NCBI GenBank assembly: GCA_030426285.1
Contig: JAUHYX010000004.1
Span: 1-34,321 of the forward strand
DNA length: 34,321 bases
Direction: 5' to 3'
From: a bacterium
GTDB lineage: Bacteria; Bacteroidota; Ignavibacteria; Kapaibacteriales; UBA7675
Shown: positions 8,097 to 15,989 of the stretch, in pieces
How positions within the stretch are numbered: position 1 is the stretch's first letter
Layout: the number at the start of each line of letters is the position of its first letter
The notes under the pieces: model-generated
The model's database searches: none
Told to the model about the DNA's origin: nothing
What the model saw: only the letters and a program-made list of their open reading frames with translations
Translations under genes and position numbers: made by a program

Positions 8097-9356
8097 ATGC
8101 GCAACTTCACAATTCTCTGTTTGTTGGTTGCAATAGGTGTTACCTGTTCATCTGTTGCTGTCGCTAGTGATTCATTGTCTGGCTCAATTGACTTACAAAT
8201 ACGACCGCGCGCGGAATTGCAACATGGCTACAATGGACCAGTTGCCGATTCTGACGCCCCATCGCAATTCTTTGTTTCTCAGCGAGCACGGCTGGGGTTG
8301 ATGATAAATTCTCCGAGTTTGAGAGGCAAAATTGTCGTTCAAGATATCCGCACTTGGGGACAATCACCACAGCTTGTAGTTGCTGATGGTTTGTTTTCTG
8401 TCCACGAGGCATGGGCGGCTTTTGATCTTGGCGATGCCTTTGAAGTAAAGGCTGGACGCCAAGAGGTTATTCTGGATGATTCTCGCTTGTTCGGCAATGT
8501 GGATTGGGCACAACAAGGGCGAACACATGACATGCTACGAGTGAATTACACCAATACTGTTTCAGCATCTGTTCTTATTGGAGTCAATCGCGTTGGTGGA
8601 AACGCCGATCTCAACTATCCAGTGGCGAACTACCGCGACCTGCAGGCGGTGCATGTTGCTTCAAATCCAAGCAATGACTTGCGTTGGTCGGCATTGATTC
8701 TCAACAATGGTACGAACTCATTTGATGAGGAAGACAGCGTGTTTGTATCGCAATACAGCCACACACTTGGCGGTAATGCATGGAATAGCTTTGGAGATGT
8801 TGATGTGCACGTGGCTGGATATGTGCAGCTAGGTACAGACGGAGGAGGGCGTGACATATCAGCCCACTATCTCAAGGCATCCGCAAAAGTAAACCTCGAT
8901 GATATTGCTGTGGAACTGGGGGGAGAGAAGATATCTGGAGACGATGTGACGTCTACAGACAAGAATAATGCGTTTACACCTTTTTACGGCACCAACCACA
9001 AGTTCAATGGGCACATGGACTATTTCTATGTTGGCAACCACGGTAATTCTGTGGGCTTGATTGACGTTTTTCTGAAGGGCAGCATGGGGTACGAAGGCGG
9101 TTCAATTGGTGTAGATGTGCATTATTTTCTAGCTGACCAAGACGTATCCTTCGGTAATCTCGTAGATTCTGGCAACGACTTAGGAATAGAAGCAGATGTA
9201 CATTGGAAGCATATGGTTCAACCTCGTGCAGCACTTGCAGTAGGTGTCTCTGTGTTTTCCGCAACGGAAACTATGGCAATGTTGAGAAATGCGACAGATG
9301 GGCTCAACTATTGGGCATACATCATGTTGAATATTACACCAACAATTGATTTGTAG
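8097..9356 (+). CDS. Outer-membrane porin, alginate-export (AlgE-like) family
   Basis: The 419 residues have a signal peptide cut near VAVA/SDS. An 18-strand-type barrel with the family's N-terminal pattern follows: LQIRPRAELQHGYN, then FFVSQRARLGLMIN, KIVVQDIRTWG, and FEVKAGRQEVILDDSRLFG with its GRQ turn. The C-terminus ends in a barrel strand. Members are found beside nitrite-respiration genes as well as in polysaccharide export; here diffusion of a small anion such as nitrite is as likely as alginate. It has GAAGG before the ATG and a possible operator upstream. It converges with cysH, leaving only 13 bases between stops and no bidirectional terminator. Confidence 0.85.
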   Translation: MRNFTILCLLVAIGVTCSSVAVASDSLSGSIDLQIRPRAELQHGYNGPVADSDAPSQFFVSQRARLGLMINSPSLRGKIVVQDIRTWGQSPQLVVADGLFSVHEAWAAFDLGDAFEVKAGRQEVILDDSRLFGNVDWAQQGRTHDMLRVNYTNTVSASVLIGVNRVGGNADLNYPVANYRDLQAVHVASNPSNDLRWSALILNNGTNSFDEEDSVFVSQYSHTLGGNAWNSFGDVDVHVAGYVQLGTDGGGRDISAHYLKASAKVNLDDIAVELGGEKISGDDVTSTDKNNAFTPFYGTNHKFNGHMDYFYVGNHGNSVGLIDVFLKGSMGYEGGSIGVDVHYFLADQDVSFGNLVDSGNDLGIEADVHWKHMVQPRAALAVGVSVFSATETMAMLRNATDGLNYWAYIMLNITPTIDL

Positions 9357-9369
9357 TTTTTCGGACTAT

Positions 9370-10041
9370 TTACAAGTGCAGGCCGCATTCGGTTTTTGAA
9401 TGACCGGACCAGCGGCCTGTTCTGCTTTTCCCCCGATGTGTGCACTGCGAACAACCAATTGATTCAAACCCCTTGTTGGCCAGCGGGTGTCGTGGAACGT
9501 GCAACTCATCAAAATGTAGAATGGCTTGATCTTCGGTAAGATCGATAAGAGGGTGAATCCTCACAATATCTTCGCGATTGTGAATGATATTGAGTGAACT
9601 TCTGTGAGGTGTCTGCCAGCCCATAAGTCCCGAAACCCAGAAACTGTAGTTGTTCTTGATACGGTTGAGTGGTTCAACTTTGTTTACGTTGCAACACTCA
9701 TGTGGATTGTCTTGCCACATGCGTTGTTGTTTTGTCATTCTGTGACGCTCTGGAGAGGGGTACACCTCAACTACATTTATGCCCCATAGAGATTCCAGAG
9801 TTTTCTTGTACTCGAGTGTTTCCCTAAAATGGTATCCGGTATTAATGAAGTGGACGGTGGGCTCTTGCAGTGCATTGCATACTGCGGAAAGGAGCAGGCC
9901 AGACCATTTGCCAAACGAGGTCGTAATCAACAAGTTCTCGTGATCGATTTCATCGACAAGAAAGGGTAGGCGCGAAAAAGGAAGGAGCGCCTTACAATCA
10001 GAGTTCAGACGCTCCAAACAGTGAGTCTCTATACTTGGCAT
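9370..10041 (-). CDS. cysH: Adenylyl-sulfate (APS) reductase, CysH family
   Basis: Reduces activated sulfate (APS, possibly PAPS) to sulfite with thioredoxin during sulfur assimilation. In 223 residues it shows HFINTGYHFRET (64-74), HECCNVNKVEPLNR with Cys116-Cys117, and GCSQC with Cys197/Cys200. These four Cys form the [4Fe-4S] site that marks the plant/bacterial APS-type enzyme. The C-terminal ECGLHL carries catalytic Cys219. It is the third gene of the Rrf2-RIC-cysH operon. Its ATG lies 13 bases inside the 3' end of the RIC gene, so translation is coupled. No cysN/D or sulfite reductase is in view. Its presence in a NO-stress operon is unusual (see findings). Confidence 0.92.
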   Translation of the reverse strand: MPSIETHCLERLNSDCKALLPFSRLPFLVDEIDHENLLITTSFGKWSGLLLSAVCNALQEPTVHFINTGYHFRETLEYKKTLESLWGINVVEVYPSPERHRMTKQQRMWQDNPHECCNVNKVEPLNRIKNNYSFWVSGLMGWQTPHRSSLNIIHNREDIVRIHPLIDLTEDQAILHFDELHVPRHPLANKGFESIGCSQCTHRGKSRTGRWSGHSKTECGLHL

Positions 10042-10769
10042 TGAGGTGCAGGTTCTTGCAGTTGCTGGTACAGGGCGATTGCTCTTGGGAACAGGATGTT
10101 GTTCTCTAAATGCACGTGTTTGTGCAAGTCAATCTCAAAGTCTCGCAAATTTGCAAACGCGACCTTGTATGTTTGACAGCCATCTTTCGGAGCGGTGTAG
10201 TCGCTGGAGAGTTCAGCAATTCTTCTGAATCGGTCACCTTCTTGCTGATGTTCTGCTTCCATAGTAGCAATTGGGTTCTCAACACTTCCGAACTGTGACT
10301 CCGGCAAATCAGTGCCATTCTTGGCTGCTTGCTCCAAACGAGTTATGTATGGAAACAGTACGAGTTCCTCTTTCATCATATGAGCCGCGAGCTCGGTTGC
10401 TGAGGCATCAAACTCCGCTCTAATTGTGTGAAGTTCTGGGTGGTTTCCACCGTGAACTCTACTCAATTTTTCAAGGTATTGTTGGATGATAGGCGTAATG
10501 CTACGCACATACTCATGATGCGTATCTTGAATTAGTCCGATCAGCGAAGTTAGCGAAAGGGAGTTGTAGTCTACTTTTGGTCGTGAGGTCAGCAGTACCT
10601 CAATCTGATTGACAACAGTCTGTTTGTCAACATTCTTACTGTCACATGCATCGCGCAGGGGAATTCCGCCGTTGCAACAGAAGTCAATGCCATACTGCGA
10701 AAACACCTGTGCAGTCTTGTAGTTTTGAGCAACAATTTTGCTCACTTTAGTATCGAGAAGATGTTCCAT
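10029..10769 (-). CDS. ric: Iron-sulfur cluster repair di-iron protein RIC (ScdA/YtfE)
   Basis: Hemerythrin-fold di-iron protein that helps restore Fe-S clusters damaged by NO or peroxide. Of 246 residues, the N-terminal DUF542 segment holds GIDFCCNGG (Cys31-Cys32) and the hemerythrin-like domain supplies HHEYV, HGGNHPELH, HMMKEELVLFPYI, AEHQQEG and HKHVHLENNILFP as iron ligands. ATG 10769 is chosen because GGA stands about nine bases upstream and the family begins MEHLL-like; the frame stays open further upstream only because it overlaps the regulator. It starts 14 bases after the Rrf2 gene and overlaps cysH, so it sits in the middle of the operon. Confidence 0.94.
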   Translation of the reverse strand: MEHLLDTKVSKIVAQNYKTAQVFSQYGIDFCCNGGIPLRDACDSKNVDKQTVVNQIEVLLTSRPKVDYNSLSLTSLIGLIQDTHHEYVRSITPIIQQYLEKLSRVHGGNHPELHTIRAEFDASATELAAHMMKEELVLFPYITRLEQAAKNGTDLPESQFGSVENPIATMEAEHQQEGDRFRRIAELSSDYTAPKDGCQTYKVAFANLRDFEIDLHKHVHLENNILFPRAIALYQQLQEPAPQCQV

Positions 10770-10783
10770 CGTAAATTTTCCTT

Positions 10784-11212
10784 TTATCCAGATATTCGAA
10801 AATGTTGTTCTTCTAAAAGTTCTCGGGCTTCTGAGAGTGACATTGCCGCGAGGCGATTGCGGAGTGAACTCCTGATGTTGACAAACTCGGTGTGAAGTGG
10901 ACACGGATTCTCTGAACTGCACTCGGTCAATCCCAGAGCGCACCCAACAAAGTAGTCTGTACCGTCAATCGCCAATACCACATCCAGTACAGTTTTGGAA
11001 ACCTCATCATTGAGCTTGAAACCGCCGTTGGGACCGCGCACCGAGGTAACAATGTCACTCTTTACAAGAGTTTGTAAAATCTTAGATGTGAAGGCCTGGG
11101 GAATGTCGAGCTTGCTAGCTACTTCCTTTACACCTGTAAACTCACCCGCTTTCGAGCGCGAGGCGATATACAGGGCTCCACGAATTCCATATGTGCATGC
11201 TTTACTGAACAT
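10784..11212 (-). CDS. Rrf2-family regulator, NsrR/IscR-like, with three Cys
   Basis: The 142-residue winged-helix repressor has the family start MFSKACTYGIRGALYIA, a DNA-binding helix around LDIPQAFTSKILQTL (36-50) and the wing VRGPNGGF. Cys91, Cys98 and Cys104 (C-x6-C-x5-C) match the [Fe-S] ligands of NsrR and IscR. With RIC directly downstream, an NO-sensing NsrR-type role is the best reading, but IscR- or CymR-like roles are possible, the latter because of cysH. It is divergent from the membrane-protein gene at 11298. A 32-bp dyad and its own promoter lie between them, which points to autoregulation. Confidence 0.9.
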   Translation of the reverse strand: MFSKACTYGIRGALYIASRSKAGEFTGVKEVASKLDIPQAFTSKILQTLVKSDIVTSVRGPNGGFKLNDEVSKTVLDVVLAIDGTDYFVGCALGLTECSSENPCPLHTEFVNIRSSLRNRLAAMSLSEARELLEEQHFRISG

Positions 11213-11229
11213 GTTTATTTCTCTCTAGA

Positions 11230-11260
11230 CAAAAGTAATCAAAAAATAATAAAGGACAAA
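11230..11260 (-). promoter_or_regulatory. Bacteroidota-type promoter of the Rrf2-RIC-cysH operon
   Basis: Reading the - strand, TTTG (11257-11260) is followed after exactly 19 bases by TACTTTTG (11230-11237). This is a full match to the Bacteroidota consensus TTTG-N19-TAnnTTTG. Transcription would begin shortly before the regulator's ATG at 11212. The -33 element lies in the centre of the 32-bp dyad, so a bound regulator would block the promoter. Confidence 0.75.
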
Positions 11261-11276
11261 TTAGTCCGGAATTATT
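11245..11276. promoter_or_regulatory. 32-bp dyad, probable operator of the Rrf2 regulator
   Basis: The perfectly centred dyad reads AATAAT-N3-GGAC-N-AATT-N-GTCC-N3-ATTATT: 24 of 32 positions are symmetric. It lies between divergent genes, one encoding a DNA-binding Rrf2 protein. Its size fits two adjacent half-sites as in known NsrR operators, although the bases differ from the E. coli and Bacillus consensus. Confidence 0.75.
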
Positions 11277-11278
11277 CT

Positions 11279-11286
11279 TATGTTTG
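11279..11286 (+). promoter_or_regulatory. Candidate -7 element for the membrane-protein gene at 11298
   Basis: TATGTTTG fits TAnnTTTG and lies just after the dyad, but no TTTG is found 19-21 bases upstream, where the dyad itself sits. The box ends only 11 bases before the ATG, so the mRNA leader would be a few bases long and without a ribosome-binding site. Confidence 0.45.
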
Positions 11287-11297
11287 TACTGTAAGTT

Positions 11298-12521
11298 ATG
11301 AAAGCAACGAAGAACATACTGATGCGTGGCCCTCTAGCGTATAAACACGCACCCAAAACAGCGCTCGGGTTCTTTGCAGTTGCTGCTGGATTGGGAACAT
11401 ACATGAAGGCTGGCTTGGAGTTTGGGTTTGCATTTGAGTATGACCATACTCTGCATGCACACTCACACTTGGCGTTTCAAGGTTGGGTGTATCTAATTCT
11501 TTTCTATCTCACTACCAGTACGTTTCTCACCCAGTCTTCCCGAAATGCGAAGCGCGTGCAATTGCAATACTCTCTCACTGTTGTTGTGCTGGTTGGAATA
11601 GGTTGGGCCTTCTTGTACGAAGGTTACGGGGTAATATCCATAACACTCTCAACTCTGTTTCAGGTTCTGAACTGGTTGTATGCATACACAATACTGTCTA
11701 CAAGACAACAGCATACAAGTCAGCATTCGCTGGCCTCGCTCGCGTTGTATAGCTCGGTGGGTGTTGGGCTGTTTTCTACTCTCTTTCCGTTTGCAATAGG
11801 AGCTGTTGCAGCCAAGGGGATGGCTGGCTCAGAACTTTACCAATCGCTCATTTATACGTTTCTACACTTGCAGTACAATGGTTGGTTTCTCTTGGCTGCA
11901 CTCAGTGTCGTCTTACTCCATTACGAACAATTTCTGAGTAAAAAACTAAGAAAGGCGTTACACACTGCACTTGTTGTGTACATCGCTGGTTTGCTTCCGA
12001 GTATTGCGTTGTCACTCATGAATATGACTTTTGCAGATTATGTGATGCCGGCTGCACTTCTTGCAGCTGGTACACTGTTGTACCTGTTGGCTCCGATCAA
12101 AAGGATAGTTGTTGAGATCTCATGGCGATCATTGAAACCTGTCGCCATGTGGTTGGCAGCAACAGTATTGTTTGCATTTGCAAGTAGAGTTCTTTTGCAA
12201 AGCGCATCTGTTGTTCCCGAACTTGCGGACAAGTTCCTTGCAAACCGCTACTTCATCATCGCCTTTATTCATCTGTGTACCATAGGGATTCTTAGTTCTT
12301 TGCTCATATTTCTCCTGAACGATGGTTTCCAGAGCGCCGTAAAAGTAAGGGTTGGCATTGCCATGTTACTTGTTGGGTTTTTGGCTTCTGAATTAGTAAT
12401 GATTCTCGAAGGATCGATGGTCAGTATTCCAGCAACTGTTGTTGTATTTGTAACGACACTCATGCCGATAGGAGTTCTTGTGCTGCTGACATCCAAAAGA
12501 AAGCTGGAGGTTTCATCGTGA
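11298..12521 (+). CDS. His-rich polytopic membrane protein linked to NO/nitrite metabolism
   Basis: The 407-residue integral membrane protein has about 12 hydrophobic helices. Conserved-looking histidines cluster in YDHTLHAHSHLAFQGW (His50, 53, 55, 57), FLHLQYNGWF (His190) and AFIHLCTIG (His325). The HAHSHLAFxGW and HxQYNGWF pattern recalls uncharacterised Bacteroidota proteins that sit beside RIC and Rrf2 genes. They are loosely related in look to NnrS or haem-copper oxidase subunit I, but the six-His pattern of a true oxidase/NO reductase is not present. It is divergent from the Rrf2 operon behind a shared operator and overlaps the CopD-like gene by GTGA. A role in NO handling or haem/copper binding is inference. 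Confidence 0.75.
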   Translation: MKATKNILMRGPLAYKHAPKTALGFFAVAAGLGTYMKAGLEFGFAFEYDHTLHAHSHLAFQGWVYLILFYLTTSTFLTQSSRNAKRVQLQYSLTVVVLVGIGWAFLYEGYGVISITLSTLFQVLNWLYAYTILSTRQQHTSQHSLASLALYSSVGVGLFSTLFPFAIGAVAAKGMAGSELYQSLIYTFLHLQYNGWFLLAALSVVLLHYEQFLSKKLRKALHTALVVYIAGLLPSIALSLMNMTFADYVMPAALLAAGTLLYLLAPIKRIVVEISWRSLKPVAMWLAATVLFAFASRVLLQSASVVPELADKFLANRYFIIAFIHLCTIGILSSLLIFLLNDGFQSAVKVRVGIAMLLVGFLASELVMILEGSMVSIPATVVVFVTTLMPIGVLVLLTSKRKLEVSS

Positions 12522-12994
12522 ATCATCAAACATTAGTTGTTGCCAGAATTCTACATGTTGTAGGCGTAGTTGTGTGGATAGGAGGAGTGTTTTTTGTGAC
12601 GGCGGTAATACTTCCCTATGTTAAGGCACGTCGAGCTGAGGACCCTGTAGGCCTTTTTGAGAGCATTGAGGGACAATTCTCGAAATACGCCAAGATAAGC
12701 GTTGCCTTAACAGGATTTTCTGGTATCTACATGATAGATGTCATGAGTCTGTGGTCGAGGTTTTCAGATGTTCGTTTTTGGTGGATGCATGCAATGGTGT
12801 TGATTTGGCTTGTGTTCAGTGTGATACTCTTGATTGTTGAACCAGTGTTGCGCAGAAAAATGGAACGCAATGGTATGACAATTCCTGCAGAACAGTTTCT
12901 ACGGGTTTCATCAAGAGTGCATGTACTCCTTTTAGGTTTGTCAATGTTAACAATCGCTGGTGCTGTCGCTGGCAGCCACGGATGGTTGTTGTAG
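12518..12994 (+). CDS. CopD-like four-helix membrane protein
   Basis: The 158 residues form four hydrophobic helices, with His13 in ARILHVVGVVVWIGGVFF and further intramembrane-edge histidines at 91, 135 and 154. The LHVxGxxxWIGG start is that of the CopD/DUF2269-like superfamily, small helical-bundle proteins thought to bind haem or copper. The start is GTG, overlapping the upstream stop (GTGA) with GGAGG seven bases before, so it is translationally coupled to the His-rich protein. Its position next to nirK suggests a shared role in redox or copper handling; this is inference. Confidence 0.75.
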   Translation: MNHQTLVVARILHVVGVVVWIGGVFFVTAVILPYVKARRAEDPVGLFESIEGQFSKYAKISVALTGFSGIYMIDVMSLWSRFSDVRFWWMHAMVLIWLVFSVILLIVEPVLRRKMERNGMTIPAEQFLRVSSRVHVLLLGLSMLTIAGAVAGSHGWLL

Positions 12995-13050
12995 ATATAT
13001 GAATAGTCTAAGCATTGTTTTAGTTTTTATCATTATATGTGGTGTGTGAC

Positions 13051-14493
13051 ATGAAAGTTAAGAGAAATGTCTTTGCGTATGCTACAGCATTGTGCATGGT
13101 GCTCATGCTTGTGAGTTGTGAGAACAAGACGAGTGCTTTGAAAGACAACACTAAAATCAAAACTGTTGGAACGTATGAATTGGCAGAACTGGGTGTACCT
13201 CCACATGTACCACCTCCGGTTGGAAATCGCTCCGCTAAAAAGCTTCGTGTTGAACTCGAGATCATTGAGAAAAAGGGAGAGATAGCTGAGGGGGTTGAGT
13301 ATGTGTTTTGGACATTTGGTGGCACAGTGCCGGGTTCGTTCATCCGTGGACGTGTTGGTGATGAAATTGAATTCGTTTTGAAAAATCACCCAGACAACAA
13401 GTTGCCGCATAACATTGACTTGCACGCAGTAACAGGTCAAGGTGGGGGTGCTGAAGCATCATTTGTTGCTCCAGGGCACCAAAAGACATTTAAGTTCAAA
13501 CTCATCAATCCGGGACTATACGTGTATCACTGTGCCACAGCTCCAGTTGGCATGCACATTGCCAACGGTATGTATGGCTTGATTCTCGTGGAACCAGAAG
13601 GTGGTTTGCCACCTGTTGATCGCGAATACTATGTGATGCAAGGCGACTTCTACACACAAGGAAAGCATGGTGAACCAGGTCTTCAGGCCTTTGACATGCA
13701 GAAAGCATATGACGAAGAGCCGGACTATGTACTCTTTAATGGCAAAGTTGGTGCACTTACAAATGAAGATAAACTTGTAGCCAAAGCCGGAGAGACAATC
13801 CGCTTGTTTGTGGGTAATGGTGGACCAAACTTGGTGTCTTCGTTCCACGTTATTGGCGAGATATTCGACAAGGTGTATATCGAAGGTGGTAGCGCAATCA
13901 ACAACAACGTGCAAACAACGCTCGTACCGGCTGGTGGTGCCGCTATAGTTGAACTTAAAGCCGAAGTGCCTTCAAATCTCATTTTGGTAGATCACTCTAT
14001 TTTCAGAACATTCAACAAAGGAGCCCTCGGGATTCTCAATGTTGAAGGCGAGAAGAACAACCTCGTATTCGAAGGTGAGGTTCTCGATGGGATATACAAT
14101 CCGGAAGGGGCGACTATGCACAAAGATGCCAATGTCCCAGCAACGCAAGAGGCTAAGCCGGCCGCAACCAAAGAAGAGTCAATCGCTCGCGGAAAACAAA
14201 TTTACAATAACGCATGTTTCGCTTGTCACCAACCATCCGGTGAAGGCCTTGGTACAGTGTTCCCACCTTTGGCTGGCTCAGACTTCCTGAATGCTGATAA
14301 GGACAGAGCAATAAGTGCGGTGATTCACGGACTAGAAGGCGAGATCACAGTAAACGGTCAAACATACAATAGCCAAATGCCAGCTCAGATATTGAGTGAT
14401 GAAGAGGTGGCTAATGTGATGACATTTTTGTACAACAGTTGGGGCAACAACGGAACCGTTGTTTCACCAGAAGACGTAAAGAAACTCAGATAG
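13051..14493 (+). CDS. nirK: Copper nitrite reductase fused to cytochrome c, lipoprotein
   Basis: Reduces nitrite to NO in the periplasm. The 480-residue precursor has a lipobox LVSC (Cys23) and two cupredoxin domains. Type-1 Cu ligands are His120, Cys161, His169 and Met174; type-2 Cu ligands are His125, His160 and His315; the catalytic Asp123 and His266 are present. After a linker (about 350-375) comes a class I cytochrome c domain with Cys389-x2-Cys392-His393 and the likely haem ligand Met443 in SQMPAQ. The fused cytochrome probably feeds electrons directly to the type-1 copper. ATG 13051 is chosen for the signal peptide. A weak promoter-like TATATGTG lies at 13034-13041. nirV and sco follow. 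Confidence 0.95.
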   Translation: MKVKRNVFAYATALCMVLMLVSCENKTSALKDNTKIKTVGTYELAELGVPPHVPPPVGNRSAKKLRVELEIIEKKGEIAEGVEYVFWTFGGTVPGSFIRGRVGDEIEFVLKNHPDNKLPHNIDLHAVTGQGGGAEASFVAPGHQKTFKFKLINPGLYVYHCATAPVGMHIANGMYGLILVEPEGGLPPVDREYYVMQGDFYTQGKHGEPGLQAFDMQKAYDEEPDYVLFNGKVGALTNEDKLVAKAGETIRLFVGNGGPNLVSSFHVIGEIFDKVYIEGGSAINNNVQTTLVPAGGAAIVELKAEVPSNLILVDHSIFRTFNKGALGILNVEGEKNNLVFEGEVLDGIYNPEGATMHKDANVPATQEAKPAATKEESIARGKQIYNNACFACHQPSGEGLGTVFPPLAGSDFLNADKDRAISAVIHGLEGEITVNGQTYNSQMPAQILSDEEVANVMTFLYNSWGNNGTVVSPEDVKKLR

Positions 14494-14505
14494 TAGGGTA
14501 GTTGA

Positions 14506-15306
14506 ATGTTGAATAGAGTATCCATCTGGTATGGCAAGATGAATTCAATTCAGAGAAGTCTCCTTGCCTCCATGATATTTGGCCTGTCGCTCATGTACTC
14601 GTCACACGCCAGCGATACTAACCACATGGCAGATGTATCAGGTGGATACTTTGTTCCTATGTACGGTGTAGTTGACAATGAGTCAGTGTTCGTTGATTCG
14701 TTTTCGATTATGCCGCACCTTGTAACCAATCAAGAGTTTTTGACATTTGTACGAGAAAACCGCAAATGGATGAAGTCGAATGTAAGACGTCTGTTTGCCG
14801 ATGAAGGCTATCTGTCGTATTGGACGAGTGACACGACATTTACCGATTCGTTGAAGTTTGCGCCAGTTGCCAGTGTTTCCTGGTTTGCAGCCAAAGCTTA
14901 TTGTGAGTGTCAAGGCATGCGACTCCCTACCACCAATGAGTGGGAGTTTGTGGCTATGGCAGATAGCAAAGTTGTAGATGCACGCAAAGATTCAGTGTAT
15001 ACTGCCTCAATCTTGAAAGCATATGAATTGCGTGGAACTAATCTTCTGCCAGTGGGATTGTATCCACCAAATATTTGGGGAGTATATGATATCCATAAAT
15101 ATGTGTGGGAGTGGACATCTGACTTCAATGCTATCATGATATCAGGCGAGAATCGGGACAACAACAACGCCGGTTTGTTCTGTGGTGCTGGTTCATTGGG
15201 TGCGTCAGACCTTATGAACTATGCAGCGTTCATGAGATACGCTTTTAGAAACAGCATCGAAGCAAAGTACACTTTGCGTGGCCTAGGCTTTAGATGCGCC
15301 TTGTAA
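14506..15306 (+). CDS. nirV: NirV-like protein of the formylglycine-generating-enzyme (SUMF1) family
   Basis: The 266-residue exported protein has a signal peptide (a second in-frame ATG at 14539 would give the more typical one, cut near SHA/SD). The FGE-sulfatase fold is shown by MPHLVTNQEFLTFV, VSWFAAKAYCECQGMRLPTTNEWEF, IWGVYDIHKYVWEWTSDF and the terminal LRGLGFRC. It follows nirK by 12 bases, the position held by nirV in other denitrifiers. NirV is thought to help mature or stabilise NirK; its reaction is not established. No sulfatase gene is near, which argues against a sulfatase-activating role. The stop overlaps the open frame of sco but not its chosen start. Confidence 0.88.
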   Translation: MLNRVSIWYGKMNSIQRSLLASMIFGLSLMYSSHASDTNHMADVSGGYFVPMYGVVDNESVFVDSFSIMPHLVTNQEFLTFVRENRKWMKSNVRRLFADEGYLSYWTSDTTFTDSLKFAPVASVSWFAAKAYCECQGMRLPTTNEWEFVAMADSKVVDARKDSVYTASILKAYELRGTNLLPVGLYPPNIWGVYDIHKYVWEWTSDFNAIMISGENRDNNNAGLFCGAGSLGASDLMNYAAFMRYAFRNSIEAKYTLRGLGFRCAL

Positions 15307-15320
15307 CGAAGGATAGAGTT

Positions 15321-15926
15321 ATGAAGAATGTTAGTCTCATACTCCTGTTTGCTCTGAGTCTGCTCGCTTGTGAATCGAGTAGTGAAAAGGCTGAACCCCA
15401 AGAAAGTACCGAACATGCTGAGGTTTTCAGCGAAGAAGATGGTTTGTCGGTATATCAACTTACGAGCTCGTGGGAGAATCAATTCGGGGAGCAAGTTCAG
15501 CTGAACTCCCTACAAGGAAAACCAGTTGTTCTTGCCATGATTTACAGCACGTGCAAAGCGGCATGTCCGCGCCTTGTTGCAGACATGAAAGGAATTGAAG
15601 CAGATTTAGACGAACATGGAATGTCTGATGTCCATTTTGTTTTGGTAAGCATTGATCCGGAAAATGACACACCAGCAGTGATGCAAAAATTTATTGCTGA
15701 CAACAGAATGGATAAGCGGTGGACATTCCTGCGAAGCTCAGAAGAAAACACTCGCGAGTTCGCAAATATCATGGCGGTGCGCTATACGGAGATCTCTCCA
15801 ATCGATTATTCGCACTCAAATATCATCAGTCTCATCGATGAGAATGGTGTGCTGCGATTCCAGCAAGAGGGATTGGGTGTTGACAATGTAGAACTTGTTA
15901 AGAATGCTACGCTGTTGTTGCATTAG
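15321..15926 (+). CDS. SCO1/SenC copper chaperone lipoprotein
   Basis: Thioredoxin-fold protein that delivers copper to cuproenzymes in the periplasm. The 201 residues start with a signal peptide and lipobox LLAC (Cys17). The Cu site is STCKAACPRL (Cys78, Cys82) with His165 in DYSHSN, a complete CxxxC-H set. ATG 15321 is chosen because AAGGA precedes it and the signal peptide starts there. The usual target is the CuA centre of cytochrome oxidase, but here, 14 bases after nirV and in the nirK operon, NirK is the likely client. Confidence 0.93.
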   Translation: MKNVSLILLFALSLLACESSSEKAEPQESTEHAEVFSEEDGLSVYQLTSSWENQFGEQVQLNSLQGKPVVLAMIYSTCKAACPRLVADMKGIEADLDEHGMSDVHFVLVSIDPENDTPAVMQKFIADNRMDKRWTFLRSSEENTREFANIMAVRYTEISPIDYSHSNIISLIDENGVLRFQQEGLGVDNVELVKNATLLLH

Positions 15927-15989
15927 ACAAGACAATAGAAAACACAACCACATATTCAACTACACCTCATACTCCAAACAGAGGCATTT

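Noticed and set aside
9379-9420. 8-bp inverted repeat CAGGCCGC/GCGGCCTG near the convergent stops, considered as a bidirectional terminator
   Set aside because: Both arms lie inside cysH, the spacer is 26 bases and no T-run follows on either strand.
11298-12521. True haem-copper oxidase or NorB subunit I
   Set aside because: The six invariant metal-binding histidines in their usual helices are not present.
13034-13041. TATATGTG considered as the nirK promoter
   Set aside because: It has one mismatch to TAnnTTTG and the nearest TTG is 16 bases upstream, too weak to list as a feature.
14506-15306. Sulfatase-activating formylglycine-generating enzyme
   Set aside because: No sulfatase is near and the gene sits directly after nirK, the usual place of nirV.
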